Below are positions 1-10,022 of a stretch of 64,000 nt of DNA, one piece after another. The first letter of the stretch is position 1. Each line of letters begins with the position of its first letter. Under the pieces are notes generated by a model that was not told the origin of the DNA, did no database searches, and saw only the letters and a program-made list of their open reading frames with translations. The stretch lies in contig NZ_JAENHL010000008.1 of NCBI RefSeq assembly GCF_016595235.1, positions 726,390-790,389 on the forward strand. The letters run 5' to 3'. A program made the position numbers and the translations under genes. Source of the stretch: Taklimakanibacter albus. Lineage in GTDB: Bacteria; Pseudomonadota; Alphaproteobacteria; Rhizobiales; Aestuariivirgaceae.

Positions 1-36
1 TCCAAACCCAGCAAGAAGCAGAAAGCCAAATCATGA
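1..36 (+). CDS. 3' end of an upstream gene (partial)
   Basis: The first bases read as an open frame ending in a lysine-rich tail (KPSKKQKAKS) and TGA at 34-36. The stop overlaps the ATG of the next gene by four bases (ATGA), so the two genes are probably translationally coupled and in one operon. Too little is visible to name the product. Confidence 0.6.
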   Translation, partial: SKPSKKQKAKS

Positions 37-671
37 AGCCTGCCACCGTCACCCGCGATGCGCCCTACAAGCGCGAGGAAACCGCCCTTCTCTTCGTCGA
101 CCTGCAGACCATCTTCTGCACGCCGGGGCTCGATCCCCAGCATCCCGAGCTCAATGCGGAGCACTATTATTTCAAGCGGCTCAAGGCCACGACCGTTCCC
201 AATGCGCAGAAGCTGCTGCATGCCGCGCGCGCGTCCGGCGTCCAGGTGCTGCACACGATCATCGAGGCGCTCACCAAGGACGGCCGCGACATCTCGCTCG
301 ACCATCGCCTCTCCAATCTCTTCGTGCCGAAGGGCCTGCCGGAAGGCCAGCCGATTAAGGAACTCACCCCCATCGACAATGAGATCGTGCTGCCGAAATC
401 CTCCTCGGGCGTCTTCAACTCCACCAATATCGATTATGTGCTGAAGAATCTCGGCATCCGCTATCTCATCATCTCCGGCGTCGTCACCGACCAATGCGTC
501 GACATGGCGGTGCGCGACGCGTCCGACCGCGGCTATCTGGTGAGCCTGCCCGAGGATGCCTGCGGCACCTATACGCAGGCCCGCCACGACAATGCGCTCA
601 AGGCCTTCGGCGGCTATTGCTGGGTCACCGACACCGAAACCGTGCTCAAACGGCTGAAGGAGCTCGCCTAG
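33..671 (+). CDS. isochorismatase-family cysteine hydrolase
   Basis: A 212-residue cytosolic hydrolase of the isochorismatase/nicotinamidase/N-carbamoylsarcosine amidase superfamily. The expected triad is visible: Asp23 in FVDLQ, Lys122 in LPKSS and the nucleophile Cys155 in VVTDQCVD, which follows the usual cis-peptide VV pair. Length is normal for the family. It starts at ATG 33 by a four-base overlap with the preceding gene, and its TAG shares a base with the GTG of the next gene, so it is part of a tight operon. The partners (glutamine-synthetase-like ligase and N-formylglutamate amidohydrolase-like enzyme) suggest amide or carbamoyl hydrolysis in amine catabolism. The substrate cannot be read from sequence. 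Confidence 0.85.
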   Translation: MKPATVTRDAPYKREETALLFVDLQTIFCTPGLDPQHPELNAEHYYFKRLKATTVPNAQKLLHAARASGVQVLHTIIEALTKDGRDISLDHRLSNLFVPKGLPEGQPIKELTPIDNEIVLPKSSSGVFNSTNIDYVLKNLGIRYLIISGVVTDQCVDMAVRDASDRGYLVSLPEDACGTYTQARHDNALKAFGGYCWVTDTETVLKRLKELA

Positions 672-2011
672 TGGCCAAGTCTCCCTCCACCCCGGGCCTT
701 ACCGAGCTCACCACTTTCGTCACCACCGATTACGCCGCGATCACCCGTGGCCGCTCGCTGCCGCGGCGCGACTACGAGAAGGCCAAGGGTAACAAGACCT
801 GCGGCTGGGTGCCGGCCAATATGTCGCTCACGCCCTTCGATCTCATCGCCGATCCCAATCCCTGGGGCTCGGCCGGCGATCTGCGCCTCCTGCCCGATCC
901 CAAGGCACGCTACCGCACCCATCCGAAGGGCGCCGCGACGGCGCTCGATTTCGTGATGAGCGATATCGTCGAGCTCGATGGCGCACCCTGGCTGTGCTGC
1001 CCGCGCGCTTTCCTGAAAAAAGCGCTCGCCGATTTCGAGAAGGAGACAGGCTCCAGCGTGATCGCTTCCTTCGAGCAGGAATTCCAGATCCGCAATGCCG
1101 GCTGGTCGAGCGAGCCCGCCTTCGCGCTGTCGGCCCTACGCCATGCCGATCCCTTTGGCCCCGAGCTCGTGGGCGCCCTCGATGAAGCGGGCTGCGAACC
1201 GGAAAACTTCATCGCCGAATATGGCCGCGACCAGTTCGAGATCACCACCGCGCCGGCGCCTGGCCTCGTCGCCGCCGACCGTTGCGTCGCCATCCGCGAG
1301 ATCACCCGCGAAGTGGCGCGGCTCAAGGGCTGGCGCGCCAGCTTCGCGCCCAAGACCGCGGTCTCAGGCGTCGGCAACGGTGTCCATGTACATCTGAGCT
1401 TCGTCAACAAGCAGGGCAAGCCCACCGCCTTCGACGCGAAACAGCCCGGCCGCGTGTCGGCGCTTGCCGGCGCTTTCGCCGCCGGCGTCGTCCGCCATCT
1501 GCCGGCGCTGGTGGCGCTCACCGCGCCGAGCCCGATCTCTTATCTGCGTCTCCAGCCGCATCATTGGAGCTCGGCCTATACCTGGTTCGGCGAACGCGAC
1601 CGCGAGTCGTCGCTGCGCATCTGTCCGACGGTCAGTATCGGCGGCAAAGACCCGGCGCGGCAGTTCAATCTCGAATATCGCGCGGCGGATGCCACCGCCT
1701 GCCCGCATCTGGTGCTGGGCGCCGTCATCCGCGCCGGCATCGAAGGCATTCGCGCCAAGCTCAGCACCCCGCATATCTTCAGCGGCGATCCTGAGACATT
1801 GAGTGAGGCCGAGAAGAAGAAGCTCGGCATCCAGCGGCTGCCGCAGTCCTTGAGCGCGGCGCTCGACACGCTCAAGGCCGATGCAACCGTCTCCGGCTGG
1901 TTTGCACCGGTCGCCATGGAGACCTATCACGGCATGAAGCGCATGGAGATGAAGCTCATCGCCGGCGTCGAAGGCGATGCGCTCTGCCAGCGTTATTCGG
2001 AGATCTATTGA
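671..2011 (+). CDS. glutamine synthetase-family ligase (gamma-glutamyl-amine synthetase-like)
   Basis: 446 residues, glutamine synthetase catalytic fold. The metal-binding E-x-E is present as FEQEF (Glu135, Glu137), followed by YGRDQFEI, the KTAVSG..GNGVHVHLSF segment that matches the nucleotide/metal-binding GxGxHxH motif, and LEYRAAD near the C terminus in place of the usual R-x-PD. The start is GTG 671, which overlaps the preceding stop (TAGTG); an upstream extension of the frame lies entirely inside the isochorismatase gene and is not real. The divergent motifs and the setting suggest gamma-glutamylation of an amine (PuuA/GlnT-like) instead of ammonia assimilation. That is an inference from family and context. 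Confidence 0.8.
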   Translation: MAKSPSTPGLTELTTFVTTDYAAITRGRSLPRRDYEKAKGNKTCGWVPANMSLTPFDLIADPNPWGSAGDLRLLPDPKARYRTHPKGAATALDFVMSDIVELDGAPWLCCPRAFLKKALADFEKETGSSVIASFEQEFQIRNAGWSSEPAFALSALRHADPFGPELVGALDEAGCEPENFIAEYGRDQFEITTAPAPGLVAADRCVAIREITREVARLKGWRASFAPKTAVSGVGNGVHVHLSFVNKQGKPTAFDAKQPGRVSALAGAFAAGVVRHLPALVALTAPSPISYLRLQPHHWSSAYTWFGERDRESSLRICPTVSIGGKDPARQFNLEYRAADATACPHLVLGAVIRAGIEGIRAKLSTPHIFSGDPETLSEAEKKKLGIQRLPQSLSAALDTLKADATVSGWFAPVAMETYHGMKRMEMKLIAGVEGDALCQRYSEIY

Positions 2012-2772
2012 TGCGGCATGAGATGGTCGACCCGCCGGCAGCCGAGACGGTCAATCCGGATGGCACATCGCCTTATGTGCTGCTGTGCGAACACGCTTCC
2101 AACCATATCCCGGCGCGCTATCAGAAGCTCGGCCTCGATGATGGCGAGCTCACCCGCCATATCGCCTGGGATATCGGCGTGGCGCCGATCGCGCGCGCGC
2201 TATCGGAGGCCCTCGATGCGCCTTTGATCCTGTCCGGCTATTCGCGCCTGCTGATCGACTGCAACCGGCCGGTCGGCGTGCCGACCTCGATCCCGGAGGT
2301 CAGCGAGACCACGCGCATTCCGGGCAATGAAGGCCTCGACGCCAACGAGCGCCAGCGGCGCGCCGATGATTTCTACTGGCCGTTCCAGCGGGCGGTTGCC
2401 GATCTCCTCGACCGGCGCCAGGCCGTCGGCAAACGCAGCATCGTCTTCGGCGTGCACAGCTTCACGCCGGTCTTCAAGGGCTTCCAGCGCCCCTGGCATG
2501 CCGGCATCCTGTTCCGCAAGTCGACGGCCTATGGCGAGGCGCTGGTCGCCGCGCTGCAGGAGCCGGGGCTCAATGTCGTCGCCAACGAGCCCTATCGCAT
2601 CGATGACGACAGCGACCAGACCGTGCCGGTGCATGGCGAGGCGCGCGGCCTCGACGCGGTGCTGATCGAGATCCGCCAGGACCTCATCGGAGATCATGCC
2701 GGTCAGGCGCAGTGGGCGAAACGGCTGGCACCGGCGCTTCAGGCCTCGGCGGACGCTCTCGCAAAGGCCTGA
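2011..2772 (+). CDS. N-formylglutamate amidohydrolase-family protein
   Basis: 253 residues. Family hallmarks are LLCEHASNHIP near the N terminus (metal-binding Glu/His), HIAWDIGV, the SRLLIDCNR segment, GVHSFTP and EIRQDLI near the C terminus. These are typical of the FGase/HutG2-like hydrolases that split N-acyl glutamates. ATG 2011 overlaps the preceding TGA (TGATG). The gene ends 34 bases inside the convergent aminotransferase fusion gene. With the ligase upstream it could release glutamate from a gamma-glutamyl or N-formyl intermediate. The exact acyl group is unknown. Confidence 0.82.
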   Translation: MRHEMVDPPAAETVNPDGTSPYVLLCEHASNHIPARYQKLGLDDGELTRHIAWDIGVAPIARALSEALDAPLILSGYSRLLIDCNRPVGVPTSIPEVSETTRIPGNEGLDANERQRRADDFYWPFQRAVADLLDRRQAVGKRSIVFGVHSFTPVFKGFQRPWHAGILFRKSTAYGEALVAALQEPGLNVVANEPYRIDDDSDQTVPVHGEARGLDAVLIEIRQDLIGDHAGQAQWAKRLAPALQASADALAKA

Positions 2773-5700
2773 TCGAGCACATCGCACAAGAGATCGGCCT
2801 CGCGCCGCGTGAAGATCATCGCCGGGCGCATCTTGACGACATTGTCGTAAGGCCCGTCGGTGCCGATCAAGACGCCCTCCTCGCGCGCCAGATTGACGAC
2901 GCGGTTGGCGAAATCGGTGGCATAGGCCTTGGTCGTCCGGTCGGTCACGAGATCGAGGCCTAGGAACAGGCCCATGCCGCGTACATCGCCGATCACCTCA
3001 TAGCGCTTCTGCATGTCGCGGAAGCGCGCCATCAGATAGTCGCCGATCGCCTTGGCATTGTCGCGCAAGCGGTCGCGCTCGATGATCTCCAGCACCTTGA
3101 GGCCGATGGCGCAGGACACCGGATTGCCGCCGAAGGTGTTGAAATATTCCATGCCGTTGTTGAAGGCCTTGGCGATGTCGGGCGTGGTGACGAGAGCGGC
3201 GAGCGGATGGCCGTTGCCGATCGGCTTGCCCATGGTGACCACATCGGGGACGATCCCTTGAGTCTCGAAGGCCCACATATGGGTGCCGACACGGCCGAAA
3301 CCGACCTGCACCTCATCGGCGACGCAGATGCCGCCGGCTTCGCGGATGATGCGATAGGCCTCTTCCAGATAATGCGGCGGAAAGAAAATCTGGCCGGCGC
3401 AGCTCGGGATGGATTCGGCGATGAAGGCGGCCGGCTTCCTGCCCGCCTTGCGGATCGCCTCGACCTGGCGGGCGACGCTTTCGGCAAAACGTTTGCCATG
3501 CTCCTCGATGGGCCAGTCGGCGGGGGCGCGATAGGTGTCCGGCAATTGCGCCTCCCAGACATGGGACGGGCGGCCCGCGCCGCCGGCGCGCTTGTATTTG
3601 TAAGGGCTGATATCAATCAGCTCGGCGACATGGCCGTGATAGGCCCAGTCGACGACCACCATGTCCTTCTCGCCCGTCTTGGCGCGCGCCATGCGCAGCA
3701 TCAGGTCATTGGCCTCGCTGCCGGTGCAGACGAAGCTCGCCACTTTGAGATCGCCCGGCAGCGTGGCGCCGAGCTTCTCGGCATAGTCCACCATATTGTC
3801 ATGCAGATAGCGCGTATTGGTGTTGAGACGTGAGCTTTCGCGCGCGATCACCTCGACGATTTCGGGGTGGGTGTGGCCCAGATGCGCGACATTGTTGAAG
3901 CAGTCGAGATAGGCGCGGCCGTCATCGGCGATGAGCCACACGCCCTCGCCGCGCACCATCTTCAAGGGCTTGCGGAAGGAGATGCTCAGATTCGGCAGCA
4001 GCGTCTTCCGGCGCAAGGCGACGATCTCGTCGCCCGGTCTGCCGTCGCGGTGGAAGGTTTCGGGCGTCAGGCCGGCAAAATCATAAGCCGGGGGATAGAG
4101 CTTCGCCCAGACGTCGAGATAGCTCTCCTCGCCGACCCCCGGAATGGGCCCGATATCGTCGGTGGAATAAGCGACGAGCTGCAGATGGAGATGCGGCAAC
4201 CAGCCGCCATTGTCCTGCGAACTGCCGAGCGTGCCGATCTTCTCACCGGCGGAAAGCATCTGGCCGTTCTTGAGATGCTTTGCCGTCTCATGCGAGAGAT
4301 GGCCCCACAGGCTCGAGAAGGTGACACCGGGCTCGGGCTCATGCTCGATCAAGACCACGCAGCCATAACCGAGCGGCTCCTTCTCGATCTCGACGGAGGC
4401 GACGCGGCCGGCAAGCGGCGTGAAGACCGGCGTGCCGGCATCGGCGAAGATATCGAGGCCCAGATGACGGGTGCGGCGCACCTTATCGATGAGCTTGGAC
4501 TGGAACATCTCGCCCGCATAGACGGCGCGTTTCTCGCCCCAGGGACCGATGCCGAGCTCGGCATTTTCCGCTTTGCACAGCGTCTGCCAGGCCGTCTCGC
4601 AGGCGGCAACATCCATGGCGGCCGCCGCCTTGACGAGCGGATGCGACGCATCGCCGAAGGGCACTTGCAGGATGCAGTGATTGGAGAGCGGCCGGCCCCA
4701 GATCGGGCTCAGGCTCTTGCGGTTGCGGGTGAGCCATTCGGCAGCCTTCGCGGCGCCCGGCGCCACCTCGAAGCCGCAGGCCTGGCGCAGGATCGCCTTG
4801 GCGATGAAAGGATCGATGCGGCGCAAGCGGCGCAGCATGTCCCAGGCCGGCCGCTCGCTGATATTGAGATAGGGATTGTCGGCGATGCGCGGCGCGCGTT
4901 CGGCCGAGATGGTGACGCTGGTGACGAGCCGCATGGCGACGAGATCAAACAGGAGATCGACCTCGTCAGGCTGCAGCGGCATCTCGCGGTGATAGGCGGC
5001 GAGCATGAAAGAGAGCGCGCCCAACGGGTCCTCGGCATCGAGAACGGCGTAAGCCGCGGCCACCGCCATCTCGCAGATGAGGGCGGTGTGGAGCGCATCG
5101 CCGAAATCGATGAGGCCCGCAATGGCCTGGCCGTCGGCCGAGACCAGGACGTTCCAGTCATTGGCGTCATTGTGGATGACGGAGGCCCGGAGCTTCGCAA
5201 GGCGCGGCTCGATCTCGGTCTCGAAGCGGGTGATGAAATAATCGCAGATTTCGCGCGCTTCAGGCTCGTGGATGGCGGCGAGCCGCGCTCGCGAGCGGCC
5301 GGCCTTGCGCAGGTCCCAGTCAAGATCGCGATGGGCGCCGACATGGCCGAAGCTCTGCAACGCCCGATCGAGACGGCCGAGGAAACTGCCGAAGCTCGCC
5401 AGCAGCTCCGGCGTCTTCGCGGCTTCCGCAAAGGGCGCGCCTTCCAGATAATCGACGGCGCGGATGAGATGATGTCCGCCCTTGCCGTCCTCGATCACCG
5501 GCAAAGCCTCGCCCGATTTCGACAGGCGCACCAGCGGTACGGCGAGGTCGGGATCGGCCTCTTTGACATGGCGGATCATCGCCACCTGGAAACGGATGGC
5601 GTCCTCGGGCTCCGCCGCATTGACGATCTTCAGCACTGCCCCCTGTCCTTGCGGCCCGAAATGGAAATTCTGGTCGCGCTCGCTGGCGAGACGGCCTTTC

Positions 5701-5786
5701 AGGCCCTTCAGGCCGAAATGACGCTCGGCGATCTCGGCCGCCATGGCTTCGCTGATCTCGGGGCCGGGATGGTTGATGATCGACAA
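2739..5786 (-). CDS. trifunctional fusion: APH-type kinase, M23 peptidase domain, class III aminotransferase
   Basis: About 1015 residues in three blocks. Residues 1-340 are an aminoglycoside-phosphotransferase-fold kinase (catalytic [10 protein letters not shown] and metal-binding GLIDFGDA). Roughly 380-570 is an M23/LytM domain ([31 protein letters not shown]). 590-1015 is a class III PLP enzyme ([33 protein letters not shown] with the PLP lysine). HYKK-like kinases and AGXT2L/PHYKPL phospho-lyases use the same two catalytic folds, so phosphorylation of a hydroxy-amine followed by phosphate and ammonia elimination is plausible. TTG 5786 is chosen because GGAGAG sits five bases upstream; the frame also opens at TTG 5819. 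Divergent from an Lrp-type regulator. Confidence 0.82.
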   Translation of the reverse strand: MSIINHPGPEISEAMAAEIAERHFGLKGLKGRLASERDQNFHFGPQGQGAVLKIVNAAEPEDAIRFQVAMIRHVKEADPDLAVPLVRLSKSGEALPVIEDGKGGHHLIRAVDYLEGAPFAEAAKTPELLASFGSFLGRLDRALQSFGHVGAHRDLDWDLRKAGRSRARLAAIHEPEAREICDYFITRFETEIEPRLAKLRASVIHNDANDWNVLVSADGQAIAGLIDFGDALHTALICEMAVAAAYAVLDAEDPLGALSFMLAAYHREMPLQPDEVDLLFDLVAMRLVTSVTISAERAPRIADNPYLNISERPAWDMLRRLRRIDPFIAKAILRQACGFEVAPGAAKAAEWLTRNRKSLSPIWGRPLSNHCILQVPFGDASHPLVKAAAAMDVAACETAWQTLCKAENAELGIGPWGEKRAVYAGEMFQSKLIDKVRRTRHLGLDIFADAGTPVFTPLAGRVASVEIEKEPLGYGCVVLIEHEPEPGVTFSSLWGHLSHETAKHLKNGQMLSAGEKIGTLGSSQDNGGWLPHLHLQLVAYSTDDIGPIPGVGEESYLDVWAKLYPPAYDFAGLTPETFHRDGRPGDEIVALRRKTLLPNLSISFRKPLKMVRGEGVWLIADDGRAYLDCFNNVAHLGHTHPEIVEVIARESSRLNTNTRYLHDNMVDYAEKLGATLPGDLKVASFVCTGSEANDLMLRMARAKTGEKDMVVVDWAYHGHVAELIDISPYKYKRAGGAGRPSHVWEAQLPDTYRAPADWPIEEHGKRFAESVARQVEAIRKAGRKPAAFIAESIPSCAGQIFFPPHYLEEAYRIIREAGGICVADEVQVGFGRVGTHMWAFETQGIVPDVVTMGKPIGNGHPLAALVTTPDIAKAFNNGMEYFNTFGGNPVSCAIGLKVLEIIERDRLRDNAKAIGDYLMARFRDMQKRYEVIGDVRGMGLFLGLDLVTDRTTKAYATDFANRVVNLAREEGVLIGTDGPYDNVVKMRPAMIFTRREADLLCDVLDQAFARASAEA

Positions 5787-5896
5787 GGCACTCTCCAAGA
5801 GGGATGCGGGAAGCGCCAAGATGTGGCATTCCTGCCGTCAACTCAACCGCCACTTCGTTCCCCTGGCCCGCCCTTTTGACCGGTTCCGCCGCCATT

Positions 5897-6316
5897 ATGA
5901 CGCCCGACGACAAAGACCGCGAAATTCTGACCCTCCTGCGCGAGGATGCCCGCATCAGCGCCAAGGCGCTCGCCGCCAAGGTCGGGCTCGCCCGTTCGAG
6001 CCTGCGCGACCGCATCGCCAAGCTGGAAAAGGCCGGCATCATCCGCGGCTACCGGACCGACATCGCCGATCCGTCCTTGTCGGCGGTCGCCTGCCTCCTG
6101 GTGAAGCTGAAGACGACACCCTCGCCGCAAGTGGTGAAGCGGCTCGAACGCCTGCCCGAGGTCAAGCGCTGCCTGTCGCTCGCCGGCGAGATCGATCTGC
6201 TGATCGACATCGCGGCGGAATCGCTCGCCCGCCTCAACCAGATCCGCGACGAGATCTCCCATTTCCCGGAAGTGGCCGAGACTACCACCGCCGTGGTGCT
6301 GCGGCAGGAGATTTAA
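5897..6316 (+). CDS. Lrp/AsnC-family transcriptional regulator
   Basis: 139 residues: N-terminal winged HTH (DREILTLLREDARISAKALAAK then VGLARSSLRDRIAKLEKAGII) and a C-terminal RAM/AsnC ligand-binding domain (GEIDLLIDIAAES). ATG 5897 gives the standard family length; the open frame further upstream overlaps the divergent gene and is not family-like. It is divergent from the trifunctional kinase/aminotransferase gene with a gap of about 110 bp, so it probably senses an amino acid or amine and controls that gene and itself. The ligand is unknown. Its stop codon abuts an R1 repeat. Confidence 0.88.
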   Translation: MTPDDKDREILTLLREDARISAKALAAKVGLARSSLRDRIAKLEKAGIIRGYRTDIADPSLSAVACLLVKLKTTPSPQVVKRLERLPEVKRCLSLAGEIDLLIDIAAESLARLNQIRDEISHFPEVAETTTAVVLRQEI

Positions 6317-6469
6317 CCCTCGCCCCTCGAAGAGGGGAGAGGGAGGGACCCATTGCGCAGCAATGGGAGGGTGAGGGGCCTCTGGGTGAGTTCTGCAAGA
6401 GGTTCCTCACCCTTCCCACCGCTGCGCGGCGGGCCCCTACCCTCTCCCCGCTGAAGCGGGGCGAGGGTT
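6315..6469. repeat. R1 palindromic repeat element (copy 1)
   Basis: Ends are inverted (AACCCTCGCCCC at the left, GGGGCGAGGGTT at the right). Inside are several purine-rich hairpins, including ACCCATTGCGCAGCAATGGG and CACCGCTGCGCGGCGGG. A close relative lies at 15973-16189 and shorter relatives at 36963-37101, 45814-45863 and 46255-46305. The element fills the whole gap between two convergent genes and supplies the last bases of both TAA stop codons. Confidence 0.75.
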
Positions 6470-7406
6470 ATCTCCGCCAGTACGGAATCCCCAGCATCGC
6501 AGGCGCGCCCGAATGCGAGCGGCGGATGGCGAGGGCCAGGATGGCGCAGACATAAGGCATGGCGAGCAGCAGCTGATAGGGAATGGCGACGCCAATGCCC
6601 TGGATCTGTAACTGCAGCGCGTCGAGGAACGAGAAGACCAGCGTCGCCAGGAGCACCGGCACCGGGCGCCACAGGCCGGCGATGACGATCACGATGGCGA
6701 GCCAGCCGCGGCCATTGGTCATTTCCGGCACGAAGCGCGCCGCCGAGCCCACTGTGAGAAATGCGCCGCCGAGGCCCGCCATCAGCCCGCCGAAGACCAC
6801 CGCCGCATATTGGCGCGCCGCCACATTGAGGCCCTTGATGTCGAGCGCCTTGGGATTCTCGCCAACGCAGCGCAGTTCGAGGCCGTAGCGGGTGCGGAAC
6901 AGGAAATACCAGGTGGCCGGCACCAAAAGGAAAGCCACATAGGTCAGGATCTTCTGGTCGAACAGGATAGGCCCGAGGAAGGGAATGTCGGACAGGAGCG
7001 GCAGCGGCACCGTGTCGAAGAATGGCGTGGTCGGCGTCTGGCCGGCATTGGCGAAAGCGGCGCGCAGCCAGAAGATCGACAGGCCAGACCCTAAGAGATT
7101 GAGCGCCAGGCCAGTGACGATCTGCTCCACTTTGAGCGTGATGACCATGAAGGCGAAGATCAGGCTCATCAGGCCGCCGGTGATCATCGCAATGACGACG
7201 CCGAGCCAGAGCGAGCCCGTATAATAAGCGCCGATATAAGCGGTGAAGGCGCCCATCAGCATGGTGCCCTCGAGGCCCATATTATAGACGCCGCTGCGCT
7301 CGGCGATCATCTCGCCCAAGGCCGCGAGCAAAATCGGCGTCGCGATACGCACCGTCGCCGCCAGCACGCTGATGATGATCGAGGTCTCGAGAAGATCGGC
7401 GATCAT
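6468..7406 (-). CDS. ABC transporter permease, nucleoside/purine (BMP) type, second permease
   Basis: 312-residue integral membrane protein of the BPD_transp_2 family (RbsC/YufQ-like), with eight to nine hydrophobic segments and the conserved ERSGVYNMGLEGTMLMGAF signature near residue 40, typical of permeases paired with BMP lipoproteins. ATG 7406 overlaps the stop of the upstream permease gene by four bases. It is the last gene of an operon of binding protein, ATPase and two permeases that follows an adenine deaminase gene, so the substrate is probably a nucleoside or purine base. Confidence 0.9.
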   Translation of the reverse strand: MIADLLETSIIISVLAATVRIATPILLAALGEMIAERSGVYNMGLEGTMLMGAFTAYIGAYYTGSLWLGVVIAMITGGLMSLIFAFMVITLKVEQIVTGLALNLLGSGLSIFWLRAAFANAGQTPTTPFFDTVPLPLLSDIPFLGPILFDQKILTYVAFLLVPATWYFLFRTRYGLELRCVGENPKALDIKGLNVAARQYAAVVFGGLMAGLGGAFLTVGSAARFVPEMTNGRGWLAIVIVIAGLWRPVPVLLATLVFSFLDALQLQIQGIGVAIPYQLLLAMPYVCAILALAIRRSHSGAPAMLGIPYWRR

Positions 7407-8476
7407 GGCTTGATCCGCTTCAGCTTGAATGAGGAGGCCGCCCAGCCGGCGAGATAGAACAGCAGCAGGATGGCCTCGATCGCATAGATGAGCGCCGAGG
7501 GCACGCCGGTCTTGATCTGCATGAAGGTGGCGCCATTGACCAGCGCGCCGAACAGGATGGCGGCGATGACGACGCCCCAGGGATTGAGCAGGCCCAATAT
7601 CGCGACGATGATGCCGGTATAGCCGTAAGACGTGATGGCGCCGGCTTTCAGACGATAATGCACGCCATAGACCTCACTCATGCCGGCGAGGCCCGCCAGC
7701 GCGCCCGAGATCAGCATGACCATCAGGATCACCCGGCGCGAATTGGTGCCCTGCACTTCGAGCGCCCGCAGATTGGAGCCGGCGGCGCGGATCTCAAAAC
7801 CGACCGGGCTCTTCCTGATCATGAGATAAACGAAGGCGGCGGCGATGAGCGCCAGAAGAAAGCCCAGATGCAGACGCGTCTTGTCGAAAAGGATCGGCAG
7901 GATGCTGCCGGGGTCGACCTTGGCGGTCTGCTCGAAGAACCCGCCGGCTTCGCTCCACGGGCCCTTCAGCAGCAGTAGCGAGAGCGCAAAGACGATGATG
8001 TAATTGAGCATCACCGTCGAGATCACCTCATCGACGCGGAAGCGCGTCTTGAGAATGGCGGCCAGCCCGGCATAAAGCCCGCCGCCGACCATTGCGCCGA
8101 TGATGATGACCGGCAGCTGAATCCAGGCTGATGAGCCGGCGAGCGCGCTCTGGCACCAATAAGCGAACATCGCGCCGGCGAAGACCTGGCCTTCGGCGCC
8201 GATATTCCACAGCCTGGCGCGAAAGGCGATCGCGGTCGCAAGACCGGTGAAGATCAACGGCGTCGCCTTGACCAGCGTCTCGGTCGCGGCGCGCCAGGTG
8301 CCGAAGGCGCCCTGCGCCAGGGACTGGAAGGCGGCGAAGGGGCTGACACCGACGGCAAGGAACAGAAGCGCGCACAGAACGAGCGAGGCGGCGAGTGCGA
8401 CGCCGACGGCGAGCGTGCGGCCCCTGGCCGTCGTCTCGCTGCGCGGCTCGATGCGATAGCCCAGGCGTTCGATCAT
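7403..8476 (-). CDS. ABC transporter permease, nucleoside/purine (BMP) type, first permease
   Basis: 357 residues, BPD_transp_2 family (YufP-like). The signature LWNIGAEGQVFAGAMFAYW is present around residue 100, and many hydrophobic helices follow. It overlaps the ATPase gene by four bases upstream and the second permease gene by four bases downstream, so the three are translationally coupled. It should form a heterodimeric channel with the product of 6468-7406. Confidence 0.9.
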   Translation of the reverse strand: MIERLGYRIEPRSETTARGRTLAVGVALAASLVLCALLFLAVGVSPFAAFQSLAQGAFGTWRAATETLVKATPLIFTGLATAIAFRARLWNIGAEGQVFAGAMFAYWCQSALAGSSAWIQLPVIIIGAMVGGGLYAGLAAILKTRFRVDEVISTVMLNYIIVFALSLLLLKGPWSEAGGFFEQTAKVDPGSILPILFDKTRLHLGFLLALIAAAFVYLMIRKSPVGFEIRAAGSNLRALEVQGTNSRRVILMVMLISGALAGLAGMSEVYGVHYRLKAGAITSYGYTGIIVAILGLLNPWGVVIAAILFGALVNGATFMQIKTGVPSALIYAIEAILLLFYLAGWAASSFKLKRIKP

Positions 8477-9996
8477 GCCGCCGCCCCATGGGCGTGGCCC
8501 GCCATCAAGGGGCCGATCCTGGCGATGTCGGCTTCATGACGTGGGAAGATCCCGAGAATCTCGCCGCGGAACATCACCGCGATACGATCGCTCAAGGCGA
8601 AGATGTCCTCGAGCTCCTCGCTGACCAGCAGGATGGCGCAGCCCTCCTCGCGCTTGCGCAGCAATTCGCCATGGACGAATTCGATGACGCCAATATCGAC
8701 GCCGCGTGTCGGCTGGTTGCACAGAAGCAGATGGCGCGCTTTGGCGAATTCGCGCGCCAGGATGACCTTCTGCGCGTTGCCGCCGGAAAGCCTGCCGCAT
8801 AACATGTCGGGACCGCTCGCCATGACCGAATAGGACGCGATCGCCTGTTCGGCGCTCCGGCGCGTCGCCGTCTCATCGAGGAACGGCCCTGAGCGCCAGC
8901 GCTCGTCCCAGTGCTGGCCGAGGATGAGATTCTCGGCAATGCTGAAATCGGACACGAGACCGTCGCGGAAACGGTCGCTTGGCACATAACCGACACCGCG
9001 GCGCGCAATGTCATGGACGGAGAGCGCGCCGATATCCTCGCCGCGGAGGTGTATGCTGCCGCTGTCGGGCCTGACCAGCCCCGCCACCGCCTCCAGCAAT
9101 TCGTCCTGGCCGTTGCCGGCGACGCCGGCGATGCCGATGATCTCGCCCGCCGCAAGGTCGAGCGTGACATTCTTGAGATGGGTCCGCCCGCCTTTGGCGA
9201 GTGAGACGCCCGTGAAGCTCAGCGCCGTCTCGCCAGCGCCAGGCTTGCTGCGCGCATGCACCTGGGCGACGGGCCGGCCGACCATCATCATGGTGAGATC
9301 GTCGCGTGTGACATCCTTCGTCGTCACCGTTCCGACGAGCCTGCCCTTGCGCAGCACGCTGACCCGGTCGGAGCGCATCACCTCGTTCATCTTATGCGAG
9401 ATGAGGATGACGGCGATGCCGGAAGCTTTGAGCTGCTGAATGATGGCGAAGAGCCGCTCGGATTCCTGCGGGGTGAGCACCGCGGTCGGCTCATCGAGGA
9501 TCAGAAGCCTGGCGCCGAGATAAAGCGCCTTGACGATCTCGACCCATTGCTTCTCGCCCACCGACAGATCGGCGACGAGGCGGTCGGGCGCAATTTCGAG
9601 ACCGAACTGCCGGCTGAGATCGAGGATACGGCCGCGGGCGGCGGTCATGTCGAGGCGGAGGCCCGAGCCGGTGCCGACCACGATATTCTCGAGCACGGTA
9701 AAGCTCGGCACCAGCACGAAATGCTGATGCACCATGCCGATGCCGGACGCGATCGCCTTGGCCGGGCTCGTCAGCTCCGCCGTCACGCCATCGATCTCGA
9801 TCTCCCCCGCCTCGGGCTGGAGCAGACCGTAGAGGCAGGCCGAGAAAGTGGATTTGCCAGCGCCGTTCTCGCCCAGCAGGCAATGCAGCTCGCCCGGCGC
9901 AATAGTAAGCGAGACATCGTCATTGGCGATGAGCGCGCCGAACCGCTTGGTGAGATGGCGGACGGCGAGACGGGGAGTGGCGGAGGTAGTGGTCAT
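8473..9996 (-). CDS. ABC transporter ATPase with two ABC domains (BMP/nucleoside type)
   Basis: 507 residues with two tandem nucleotide-binding domains. The first has Walker A GENGAGKST (42-50), signature LSVGEKQWVEI and Walker B LLILDEPTAVL. The second has the degenerate Walker A GVAGNGQDELLE and signature LSGGNAQKVI, as usual in sugar/nucleoside-type ATPases. ATG 9996 is chosen because GGGGAGAAG lies just upstream; an N-terminal extension to 10053 would read through an R2 repeat. It energises the two coupled permeases. Confidence 0.92.
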   Translation of the reverse strand: MTTTSATPRLAVRHLTKRFGALIANDDVSLTIAPGELHCLLGENGAGKSTFSACLYGLLQPEAGEIEIDGVTAELTSPAKAIASGIGMVHQHFVLVPSFTVLENIVVGTGSGLRLDMTAARGRILDLSRQFGLEIAPDRLVADLSVGEKQWVEIVKALYLGARLLILDEPTAVLTPQESERLFAIIQQLKASGIAVILISHKMNEVMRSDRVSVLRKGRLVGTVTTKDVTRDDLTMMMVGRPVAQVHARSKPGAGETALSFTGVSLAKGGRTHLKNVTLDLAAGEIIGIAGVAGNGQDELLEAVAGLVRPDSGSIHLRGEDIGALSVHDIARRGVGYVPSDRFRDGLVSDFSIAENLILGQHWDERWRSGPFLDETATRRSAEQAIASYSVMASGPDMLCGRLSGGNAQKVILAREFAKARHLLLCNQPTRGVDIGVIEFVHGELLRKREEGCAILLVSEELEDIFALSDRIAVMFRGEILGIFPRHEADIARIGPLMAGHAHGAAA

Positions 9997-10022
9997 ATGC
10001 TTCTCCCCTCGCCCGATTTCCA

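Noticed and set aside
3867-5879. Plus-strand open frame of 670 codons opposite the aminotransferase fusion
   Set aside because: It is antisense to a gene with three recognised domains and its translation has no family features; long antisense frames are expected at this GC content.
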